Source of the DNA: Treponema sp.
Lineage (GTDB): Bacteria > Spirochaetota > Spirochaetia > Treponematales > Breznakiellaceae
Assembly (NCBI GenBank): GCA_031256115.1
Contig: JAIRRF010000150.1
Location: 1-5,646, forward strand
DNA: 5,646 nucleotides
Reading direction: 5' to 3'
Shown: positions 1-5,590 of the stretch, piece after piece
How positions within the stretch are numbered: position 1 is the stretch's first letter
Layout: every line of letters starts with the position of its first letter
Position numbers and translations under genes: made by a program
The notes under the pieces: generated by a model
The model's input: the letters and a program-made list of their open reading frames with translations, nothing else
Databases searched by the model: none
Told to the model about the DNA's origin: nothing

Positions 1-9
1 TGCTCATCT

Positions 10-195
10 ATAGACGAAGAGGCATCCGGGTGTTCCTGGGTTAATAGGAGGCGCACACAGGGAAAAAGCGTAGGCGGGTGCCCCTGCAAAATTTATGCCA
101 AGGGCATAGATTTTGCAGGGGCAGGCCCCGCCGGTTTTTTTTGGTGCGCCTCCTTGGGCGATCAGGAACACCCGGATGTTTATGCGGTAAATTAA
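10..195. repeat. Nested palindromic repeat element (MITE/REP-like)
   Basis: Two outer arms are inverted copies of each other: 23-56 and 144-178. They share the 16-base block catccgggtgttcctg and the 11-base block aggaggcgcac, separated by 7-8 variable bases. Inside lies a near-perfect hairpin with a 20-base-pair stem (80-99 against 103-122, one G-T wobble) and a 3-base loop. Similarity between the arms fades beyond 23 and 178, and I see no target-site duplication. The arrangement fits a small non-autonomous fold-back element or a compound intergenic repeat. A further arm copy lies at 4491-4523, so the arm is a dispersed repeat. There is no transposase in the window. Confidence 0.75.
73..142 (+). 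terminator. Terminator-like hairpin followed by T8
   Basis: The 80-122 hairpin can be extended outward by pairing ggcggg (73-78) with cccgcc (127-132), leaving a small bulge on the right side. Two G bases follow the stem, and then eight T bases at 135-142. This is the form of a rho-independent terminator on the plus strand, and would end transcription arriving from a gene left of the window. The minus strand has only a run of five A at 62-66 in the equivalent place, so termination from the right would be weaker. The stem is unusually long for a terminator and sits inside a repeat, so it may simply be the core of that repeat. Confidence 0.5.
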
Positions 196-207
196 AGTTC
201 CGCCCCC

Positions 208-236
208 TTGACCATGCCGTGATTTTTGTTTAGTTT
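208..236 (+). promoter_or_regulatory. Possible sigma-70-type promoter for the hemerythrin operon
   Basis: TTGACC at 208-213 matches five of six bases of the -35 consensus. After a 17-base spacer, TAGTTT at 231-236 is a weak -10 box. The box is followed by an A-rich stretch and then a purine-rich ribosome-binding site (gaggaa, 254-259) ahead of the ATG at 263. It is the only promoter-like site I found between the upstream terminator-like hairpin and the gene. The weak -10 keeps confidence low. Confidence 0.35.
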
Positions 237-262
237 AAAAAAAATGATTTTACGAGGAAATT

Positions 263-718
263 ATGCCTAATGAAATGAGCAGAGACACGATTCAGCATAG
301 CCTGCTTCATCATAATGTTCTTATTGTCTGGAGGCCCGAATACAATCTGGGAATTCCCATTATAGATGAACAGCATCGGGGGATTGTTACCACAATAAAT
401 TCATTTCATTATGCAATGCAGCATAAGCATGGGGAAAGTATGCTCCACCCGGTAATCGCTATGGTCAAGGAGTACACGCATATCCATTTCGAAGTAGAGG
501 AAAACTTTCTAAAGTACTGCGAATTCCCTGATTTGGAAAACCATATAGTAATGCATAATGAACTAAGACATGAACTGACCAAGATTGGAGGGAAAAGCCT
601 CATGAATCAAAATCCGTATCAGTTTATGGACTTTTTAAAAAAATGGTGGATTGATCATATCTGTGAAAAAGACCGGGTGTTTCATGAATATCTGTTAAAA
701 ATCGAACGGAAAAAGTAA
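263..718 (+). CDS. Bacteriohemerythrin (diiron O2-binding protein)
   Basis: This 151-residue protein is a single hemerythrin domain, a four-helix bundle that binds O2 reversibly at a diiron centre. All seven expected iron ligands are present with family spacing: H38 in the IDEQH motif, H75 and E79 (HxxxE), H94 and H98 (HxxxH), and H132 and D137 in WIDHICEKD. The first family block, W23-x-x-E-Y27 followed by GI and ID, is also intact. There is no signal peptide, membrane segment or fused sensor domain, so it is probably cytosolic. In bacteria such proteins are linked to O2 sensing, O2 storage or scavenging; which applies here cannot be read from sequence. The start is supported by gaggaa (254-259) about five bases upstream. 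The N-terminal extension of about 20 residues before W23 is slightly long, and Met5 is an alternative start. The gene lies 11 bases before metG and is more AT-rich than it. Confidence 0.93.
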   Translation: MPNEMSRDTIQHSLLHHNVLIVWRPEYNLGIPIIDEQHRGIVTTINSFHYAMQHKHGESMLHPVIAMVKEYTHIHFEVEENFLKYCEFPDLENHIVMHNELRHELTKIGGKSLMNQNPYQFMDFLKKWWIDHICEKDRVFHEYLLKIERKK

Positions 719-729
719 AGGATATTCCT

Positions 730-3054
730 ATGAAACGCAGGCTCATTTCTTCCGCATTGCCCTATGTAAACAATGTACCCCACCTGGGAAACCTGATTCA
801 GGTATTGTCCGCCGATGTATTTGCCCGTTTTTGCCGGCTCCGGGGATACGAAACACTTTATGTCTGCGGCACCGATGAATACGGCACAGCCACGGAAACC
901 AAAGCCGCCGAAGAAGGGATAAGCCCCCAGGAACTGTGCAGCCGTTACCACAAAATACACACTGATATTTACCGGTGGTTCAATATAGGCTTTGATAAAT
1001 GGGGAAGAACCGCCACGCCCATCCATACGGAAGTTACCCAGCATCTTTATAAAAAACTGGACGAAAACGGCTATATCAGCGAAAAGACCAATGAACAGCT
1101 TTACTGCGGAAACTGCAAACGTTTTCTGGCGGATCGATATGTCAGAGGGATCTGCCCCAGTTGCGGCTATGCCGAGGCCCGGGGGGATCAATGCGAATCA
1201 TGCGGCAAGCTTTTGGACCCAACAGAACTAAAAGAAAGCCGCTGTTCAAGCTGCGGGGAGACCCCAAAGCTGGAAGCAACCAGCCATCTGTATATTGATC
1301 TTCCCAAAATCAAGGACAAGCTTGAAACCTGGCTCAAGGAAGCTTCGGTTAAGGGTGAATGGGCCAATAATGCAATACAAATGACCGCCGCATGGATCCG
1401 GGACGGTCTCCACGAGCGGGCTATCACCAGGGATCTTAAATGGGGCATACCCGTTCCCCGGACCGGTTACGAAAACAAGGTGTTTTACGTGTGGTTTGAT
1501 GCCCCCATCGGTTATATCTCCATTACCGGCAATCTGGGGGAAGAACTGGGAAAAGACTGGAAAACCTTTATGGATTACTGGTGGAAAACTCCGGATGAAA
1601 CAGAACTCTTTCAATTTATAGGCAAGGACAACATTCCTTTCCATACGGTGATTTTTCCTTCTACCCTGCTGGGAAGCGGTGAAAACTGGACCAAGCTTCA
1701 TCACATGTCCAGTTCCGAATATTTAAACTACGAAAGCGGAAAGTTTTCAAAAACCAGAGGTATCGGGGTATTTGGCAGCGATGCGATGGAGACGGGGATA
1801 CCAGCGGATGTATGGCGGTTTTATATTTTTTACAACCGGCCCGAAAAAGCCGACGCCCTTTTTTCCTGGAAAGATTTTCAGGAAAAGGTAAACGGCGAAC
1901 TAATCGGCAACCTTGGAAATTTGGTAAACCGGACATTGTCTTTTGTAAACCGCTACTATGAGGGGAAGATCCCTGAATCAGACGCCGCATCCCCCCTGTC
2001 CTGGGACGAGGTCCGCCGCCTGGAAAAAGAAATAACCGGCAAGCTGGAATGGGCGGAACTGCGGGACGCCTTCCGGCTGGTCTTTGAACTATCGTCCTAT
2101 GCCAACAAGGTCTTCCAGGACGCGGAGCCCTGGAAATACCGCAAAGAGGATCCTCCCCGGGCGGCGGCGGTGATTCGTGATCTTTGCCATGTGGTCCGGG
2201 ACATTGCCGTTCTTTTGGCGCCGTATCTGCCCGAATCGGCCCTGCGTATCGCAGCTTTCTTCGGCCATAACCTTGATTCCGGCCCCGCAGTCTCCGCGGC
2301 AAGCCTTGACTGGAGCAGCCTGGGCGATACCGGGAACCTCGCGGGAAAAACAGTAAACTGCGAGGTGCTGTTTACCAAACTGGAAGATGAACGTATTGCG
2401 GAACTTCGGGAAAACTATTCGGGAAGCCAGAAAGAACGGGAAACAGCGCAACCCGCCAAACCCTTAAGCGGCGAAGATTCCTCTCCGAAAAGCGGGAACA
2501 GGGACGAAGATATTGCCGCGGCCTTTGCGTCCACCCTGGATCTCCGGGTTGCCGAGATTGTTAAAGTTGAACGGCACCCCGATGCGGAAAAACTCTACAT
2601 TGAAACCCTGGACATTGCCGGAGAAGAACGGGTAATAGTTTCCGGTATCGTTCCGTTTTATAAAGAAGAAGAACTGCTCCACAAGAAAATTATCGTAGCG
2701 TATAATCTAAAACCGGCAAAACTCCGGGGAGTAATGAGCCGGGGCATGCTCCTGGCAGCGGAAGATAATCTGGGACCTGAAGGAGCGCTGCGCTGCGAAG
2801 TGCTGGACGCTTCCGGCGTTCCCAGCGGAACCAGAGTTGTCCTGGAAGGGACTACGCGTGATGATCCCGAACCAGGCAAGCCGCCCGGACTCCCCGGGCT
2901 GCCCGGGTCACCCTTAAAAGAGATTACCGTGGATACTTTTTTTAGTATTCCCCTTCGCGTTACCGGACATATTGTTTATGCCGGCGGCAAGGCCCTTAGC
3001 CTGGACGGAAAACCGGTCAAAACTTCAATAATAAGTGATGCGGAAGTACACTAA
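730..3054 (+). CDS. metG: Methionyl-tRNA synthetase with C-terminal EMAP-II-like tRNA-binding domain
   Basis: This 774-residue cytosolic class I synthetase joins methionine to tRNA(Met). The Rossmann domain carries the HIGH motif as HLGN (18-21) and the block CGTDEYGTATETKA from 46. Four CxxC pairs form the zinc-knuckle insert (C126/C129, C142/C145, C155/C158, C172/C175). The methionine-pocket block VFYVWFDAPIGY spans 251-262, and the KMSKS loop reads KFSKT (338-342). An alpha-helical anticodon-binding domain follows. A charged linker of about 40 residues leads to an EMAP-II/Trbp111-like OB fold from about 600 (LDLRV at 603, NLKPAKLRGV at 659). After it come a Pro/Gly-rich insert (713-728) and a final segment like the EMAP-II C-terminal subdomain. 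The wording of the catalytic half follows eukaryotic cytosolic MetRS more closely than the usual bacterial form, as known for spirochaetes. The start is supported by aaagga (717-722). The 3' end overlaps the next gene. Confidence 0.97.
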   Translation: MKRRLISSALPYVNNVPHLGNLIQVLSADVFARFCRLRGYETLYVCGTDEYGTATETKAAEEGISPQELCSRYHKIHTDIYRWFNIGFDKWGRTATPIHTEVTQHLYKKLDENGYISEKTNEQLYCGNCKRFLADRYVRGICPSCGYAEARGDQCESCGKLLDPTELKESRCSSCGETPKLEATSHLYIDLPKIKDKLETWLKEASVKGEWANNAIQMTAAWIRDGLHERAITRDLKWGIPVPRTGYENKVFYVWFDAPIGYISITGNLGEELGKDWKTFMDYWWKTPDETELFQFIGKDNIPFHTVIFPSTLLGSGENWTKLHHMSSSEYLNYESGKFSKTRGIGVFGSDAMETGIPADVWRFYIFYNRPEKADALFSWKDFQEKVNGELIGNLGNLVNRTLSFVNRYYEGKIPESDAASPLSWDEVRRLEKEITGKLEWAELRDAFRLVFELSSYANKVFQDAEPWKYRKEDPPRAAAVIRDLCHVVRDIAVLLAPYLPESALRIAAFFGHNLDSGPAVSAASLDWSSLGDTGNLAGKTVNCEVLFTKLEDERIAELRENYSGSQKERETAQPAKPLSGEDSSPKSGNRDEDIAAAFASTLDLRVAEIVKVERHPDAEKLYIETLDIAGEERVIVSGIVPFYKEEELLHKKIIVAYNLKPAKLRGVMSRGMLLAAEDNLGPEGALRCEVLDASGVPSGTRVVLEGTTRDDPEPGKPPGLPGLPGSPLKEITVDTFFSIPLRVTGHIVYAGGKALSLDGKPVKTSIISDAEVH

Positions 3055-4144
3055 GACCGGCAAACTCCCTGTAGAACTCAATCCGACGGAACTTTCTTTT
3101 TGTTGCAGGGCTGAATCGTTTTTACAGTCCGATTTTTGGGGAAGTTTTAAGGCCCGCTTCGGATGGAAGGCCCTTGCATTCAGCGTTGAATGGAAAACCC
3201 CGGAGGCAGCCTTTCCGTTATTGGTCCTGTACCGCCGCATAGGACCGGGATTTGGACTTGCCTATGTTCCCTGCGGACCGGAACTTCCTGCCTCTATGGT
3301 CTGTATCGAACATGAACGCCATAAGGCAGCGGCTGAACTGGCCGCCGCACTGGAATCCTTTCTGCCCAAAAATACTGCCCTTATCCGTTTTGACTTTCCC
3401 TGGTTCATGGATGAATCAAACTGTACTATCCCAAAACCTTTTAAACGGGCTGCCCTGGATGTGCAGCCCCCGGACTCGGTACTGGTAGATCTGGTTCCTG
3501 ATGAAGCAGCGATTCTTGGCAGCATGAAGTCCAAATGGCGTTACAATATTGGATTGGCCGAAAAAAAAGGAATTGCCGTCCGCTGTATTACTGCCAATGC
3601 TGTTTCCGCCGATACGAAAGAACTGGATGTATTTTATAGGCTGTACCAGGAAACCGCAGTTCGGGATTGTATAGCCATTCACAATATTGAATATTATAAA
3701 ACGCTTTTTGAAGAAGCCGCCAAACACGACATTGATGTCCGGCTCTACCTGGCTTCCCACGAGGGCGAAGATATAGCGGGGATTGTGACCCTTTTCAGGA
3801 ACAAGGAGGCGGTGTATCTTTACGGAGCTTCTTCCGGTCATAAACGGAACCTTATGGCCCCCTATGCCCTGCAATGGCAAGCCATGAGGGACGCAAAAAC
3901 CGCAGGCTGTTCTTATTACGATTTATACGGCATACCGCCGAAACCCCCGGAGGAAATGCCGGATCATCCCATGGCGGGATTGTACCGTTTTAAAACGGGT
4001 TTTATCGGCGATGAAACCGGAGGCAGGATAATACACCGGCCGGGAAGCTGGGATTACCCCTGCCGTCCTCTGGTTATGTCCGTATATTCCGCAGCGGAAA
4101 AAATACGAAAAAAAATAAGGGATATGAAGAAACGTAAACGGTAA
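3035..4144 (+). CDS. FemA/B-family peptidoglycan aminoacyltransferase (GNAT fold)
   Basis: This 369-residue protein resembles the FemABX family, cytosolic enzymes that transfer an amino acid from aminoacyl-tRNA to the stem peptide of lipid II. Supporting marks are the N-terminal FLQSDFW block (29-35), SMKSKWRYNI followed by a Lys-rich stretch from 163, the second GNAT half with GASSGHKRNL then MAPYALQW (274-281), YYDLYG (294-299), and GLYRFKTGFIGDE from 315, matching the family G-x-x-x-FK-x-GF signature. There is no signal peptide or membrane helix. The C-terminal tail (about 353-369) is strongly basic and could bind RNA or membrane. Spirochaete peptidoglycan is known to carry glycine on ornithine, so glycyl transfer is a reasonable inference. 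The start is GTG at 3035 or ATG at 3038, both inside the end of metG and without a strong ribosome-binding site, suggesting translational coupling. The substrate is unproven. Confidence 0.85.
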   Translation: MMRKYTKTGKLPVELNPTELSFCCRAESFLQSDFWGSFKARFGWKALAFSVEWKTPEAAFPLLVLYRRIGPGFGLAYVPCGPELPASMVCIEHERHKAAAELAAALESFLPKNTALIRFDFPWFMDESNCTIPKPFKRAALDVQPPDSVLVDLVPDEAAILGSMKSKWRYNIGLAEKKGIAVRCITANAVSADTKELDVFYRLYQETAVRDCIAIHNIEYYKTLFEEAAKHDIDVRLYLASHEGEDIAGIVTLFRNKEAVYLYGASSGHKRNLMAPYALQWQAMRDAKTAGCSYYDLYGIPPKPPEEMPDHPMAGLYRFKTGFIGDETGGRIIHRPGSWDYPCRPLVMSVYSAAEKIRKKIRDMKKRKR

Positions 4145-4201
4145 ACCCCAATATACCGAATTGAATGCATTGGCATCAAAAACCAACACAAGTATGAGGA
4201 A

Positions 4202-4390
4202 TTTGCCCATGAAGCATAATACTGACTTTAAACACCTTGCAGGGGGTTCTGCCTTACCGAAGGCTAGATGGTCATGGCTTTTTTCTACGGACACTTCTGG
4301 TGTCGCTTTTTCATACCCATGCCATACGCCTCCGGTAAAGCAGAGACCCCCTGCAAGGCACATACATTGCGAATATACTTCATGGGCAAA
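4202..4390. repeat. Large diverged palindrome (about 190 bp) after the FemA/B gene
   Basis: The ends are a perfect 13-base inverted repeat: tttgcccatgaag (4202-4214) against cttcatgggcaaa (4378-4390). Further in, ccttgcagggggt (4235-4247) pairs with accccctgcaagg near 4346-4358, followed by diverged pairing of ctgc, ttaccg and aggc blocks. The centre is a small hairpin, gacac (4290-4294) with gtgtc (4300-4304), then a short T run at 4307-4311. That central hairpin could act as a weak plus-strand terminator for the upstream operon, though its stem is only five base pairs. The whole resembles a decayed fold-back or MITE-like element. Open frames across it on both strands are explained by the palindrome. 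Confidence 0.65.
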
Positions 4391-4490
4391 GCCCACCTAC
4401 ATGTAATGGATTTCGGCGCCAATACGTTCATTCCGAAATAGTAAGATAATTTCCGGTTACGTAGACCCCATTTTATCATTTTCAATTTGG

Positions 4491-4523
4491 GTGCGCCTCC
4501 ATTAACCCAGGAACACCTGGATG
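4491..4523 (-). repeat. Inverted copy of the window-start repeat arm
   Basis: Read on the minus strand, these 33 bases match the left arm at 23-56 with one substitution and one missing base. The match includes the stretch cctgggttaat, which the other arm of the left element (144-178) lacks, so this copy resembles the 23-56 arm most. It lies about 4.4 kb away in opposite orientation. No partner arm is visible nearby, so it is a solo arm or the remnant of an element. Confidence 0.8.
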
Positions 4524-4627
4524 TCCCTTTGCCGGTATTAGCACAATAAAATGTATATCAGGGGCAACGGTATATTGCCAATGTCAGCATCTCTTTATTT
4601 GTAGTACGCTGTTATTCTCAGGTTGTT

Positions 4628-4747
4628 TTAATTGGCCTGGTAGAAAACTAAATCCAAAAGGCTTACTCTGAATCTGCCGTGTCCCAATTCTCTGCTGCCC
4701 TCGCCAGTATAGGTTACAGTCCAGCAAAATCCCGCTGCCCATTGGGA
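4628..4747 (-). pseudogene. Possible decayed coding fragment, family unknown
   Basis: On the minus strand one frame is open from just after a TGA (4748-4750) to a TAA (4628-4630), giving 39 residues with a protein-like mix (TVTYTGEGSRELGHG and then RFRVSLLDLVF). It has no start codon of its own. A second minus frame, which continues in phase beyond the stop of the antitoxin remnant, is open for 61 codons down to a TGA at 4584-4586. I cannot tell which, if either, was once coding, and I recognise no family. The patch most likely belongs to the same decayed region as the antitoxin remnant. Confidence 0.2.
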
Positions 4748-4769
4748 TCAGAACCCTGTTCCCTGAGAG

Positions 4770-4877
4770 TTACTTAAACTCTATATAGAGCGTTTTGCCT
4801 ACCCCGTTTGCAATCTGCTGTAAAGTAGCAATGGTGGGACTACAACTGCCTTTTTCATAAGTGTAAGGTAGTTCCAT
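4770..4877 (-). pseudogene. C-terminal remnant of an XRE/HigA-type antitoxin
   Basis: This short minus-strand frame encodes 35 residues. After MELPYT it reads YEKGSCSPTIATLQQIANG and ends KTLYIEFK. That matches the last third of an XRE helix-turn-helix domain: a (Y/I)EKG turn, then P-T/S-I-x-T-L-x-x-IA, then the beta-like tail common in HigA-type antitoxins. The first helices, including the DNA-recognition helix, are missing, so it should not bind DNA as such domains do. It has a good ribosome-binding site (aggagg, about seven bases before the ATG on the minus strand), so a peptide may still be made. I see no intact HigB-like toxin beside it. The likeliest reading is a toxin-antitoxin locus reduced by deletion. 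A fortuitous small frame is less likely given the dense motif match. Confidence 0.5.
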
Positions 4878-5020
4878 AATGACCCTCCTATTAGCATTGG
4901 CTGTTTTTCATGTTTTTTCACGGGCTGCTCCCCCAGGAGTTTGTCGGGCTTAGCCCATTTTCCTTTATTCGAAAGTCTGGTTTAATGCCTCCCTGCGGTC
5001 GGCGAGTGCAAGGAAATGAT

Positions 5021-5051
5021 TGTACGTCGCCGCCTGGTGGCGGCTTGTACA
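5021..5051. repeat. GC-rich hairpin inside the fold-back element
   Basis: Two nested stems are present: tgtac (5021-5025) with gtaca (5047-5051), and gccgcc (5029-5034) with ggcggc (5039-5044). The loop is tggt, with a small internal loop between the stems. No T run follows on either strand, so it is not an obvious terminator. Confidence 0.6.
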
Positions 5052-5071
5052 TACCCTGCGGCTTGCCGCGG
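5051..5071. repeat. REP-like palindrome, copy 1
   Basis: This 21-base segment matches 5172-5192 at 20 of 21 positions. Its core, ccgcaagccgc read on the minus strand, forms a stem-loop with a four-base loop. A single T in place of C weakens the stem compared with copy 2. Confidence 0.6.
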
Positions 5072-5135
5072 CTCGGAGAAAGCATAGCATAGAAGTATTT
5101 AGTATTAAACCAGACGGTATAATAAACTTCCTATC

Positions 5136-5204
5136 GAACGAACCTCCCTTCAAATAATGCAACGCTTTAAGATACCCCGCGGCTTGCCGCGGGGAGGTTC
5201 ATTC
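5136..5204. repeat. Second fold-back containing REP-like palindrome copy 2
   Basis: The outer arms gaacgaacctccc (5136-5148) and gggaggttcattc (5192-5204) pair with one mismatch. Within the right part sits a perfect palindrome, ccccgcggcttgccgcgggg (5175-5194), with an eight-base-pair GC stem and cttg loop. The outer right arm overlaps the end of this palindrome, so two alternative foldings compete. The inner palindrome is the better-preserved relative of the copy at 5051-5071. Confidence 0.6.
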
Positions 5205-5590
5205 ATAAAAGTTATGCAAAATGCAACTGTTATTAGTTGCAGATGAAATTAGTTGCAAAACGAATGATACCCAAAAATTTGCCGAATTTAGCAAAAATTT
5301 ACCCGAAAAAATGACGTTTTTTGGCAAAACCGTGCGTGATTACTCATGACAAACTCTGATTTATGGGTTTAGAATAGGAACAATTTATTATAGGCAGCGG
5401 TAACAGCCCTTCAGGCTGGAACCGATTGGAAAGATATAATGGGCGGTATTTTGAGCAGAATATCCCATTCCGGCAATACGGCACGCCCGGAAAATGCGCC
5501 CGAAACATTGAGGGCGTTGACGAATCAAATGCGGCACGGCGTAGGCCCAGAAAAATCCCAATTTACAATAAAAGCCGAAGGGCCGCTCGG
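5205..5590. other. Intergenic stretch without a recognised gene
   Basis: The left part (5205-5400) is AT-rich and holds a small hairpin, gcaact (5223-5228) with agttgc (5235-5240), and a further agttgca copy at 5251-5257. The right part (5400-5590) is more GC-rich with minor hairpins such as cagcc/ggctg at 5404-5418 and a single copy of the caatacgg octamer at 5474-5481. A plus-strand frame is open from about 5373 to the window end but has no ATG. A minus-strand frame is open over 5388-5633 only if TTG is accepted as start. Neither shows a motif or a ribosome-binding site that I would trust. Confidence 0.5.

Larger units (their letters stand above)
4975..5115. repeat. Fold-back element with 12-base inverted ends
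   Basis: The perfect inverted pair gtctggtttaat (4975-4986) and attaaaccagac (5104-5115) encloses about 117 bases. Inside are two GC-rich hairpins, at 5021-5051 and 5054-5071. Palindromes within terminal inverted repeats, with no coding frame of note, suggest a small MITE-like or REP-type intergenic element. No target-site duplication is evident. Confidence 0.55.

Noticed and set aside
1..195. Plus-strand frame open from the first base to a TAA at 193-195
   Set aside because: It runs straight through both arms and the hairpin of the palindromic element, gives a Cys/Gly-rich sequence with no motif, and has no start in the window. It is better explained by the repeat.
2089..2451. Several minus-strand frames within metG
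   Set aside because: They are shadows of a strongly supported coding gene in GC-rich sequence and carry no recognisable domain.
3923..4396. Minus-strand frame of 157 codons across the end of the FemA/B gene and the palindrome
   Set aside because: Half of it is the shadow of the FemA/B gene and the rest is the palindrome; it has no motif and no ribosome-binding site of note.
4161..4406. Plus-strand frame of 81 codons
   Set aside because: It lies almost wholly in the inverted repeat at 4202-4390, and its composition (Trp, Pro and His scattered without pattern) does not look like a real protein.
4965..5162. Minus-strand frame of 65 codons and the opposite plus-strand frame at 4910-5092
   Set aside because: Both cover the fold-back element with its GC hairpins. 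Opposing open frames over a palindrome are expected by chance.
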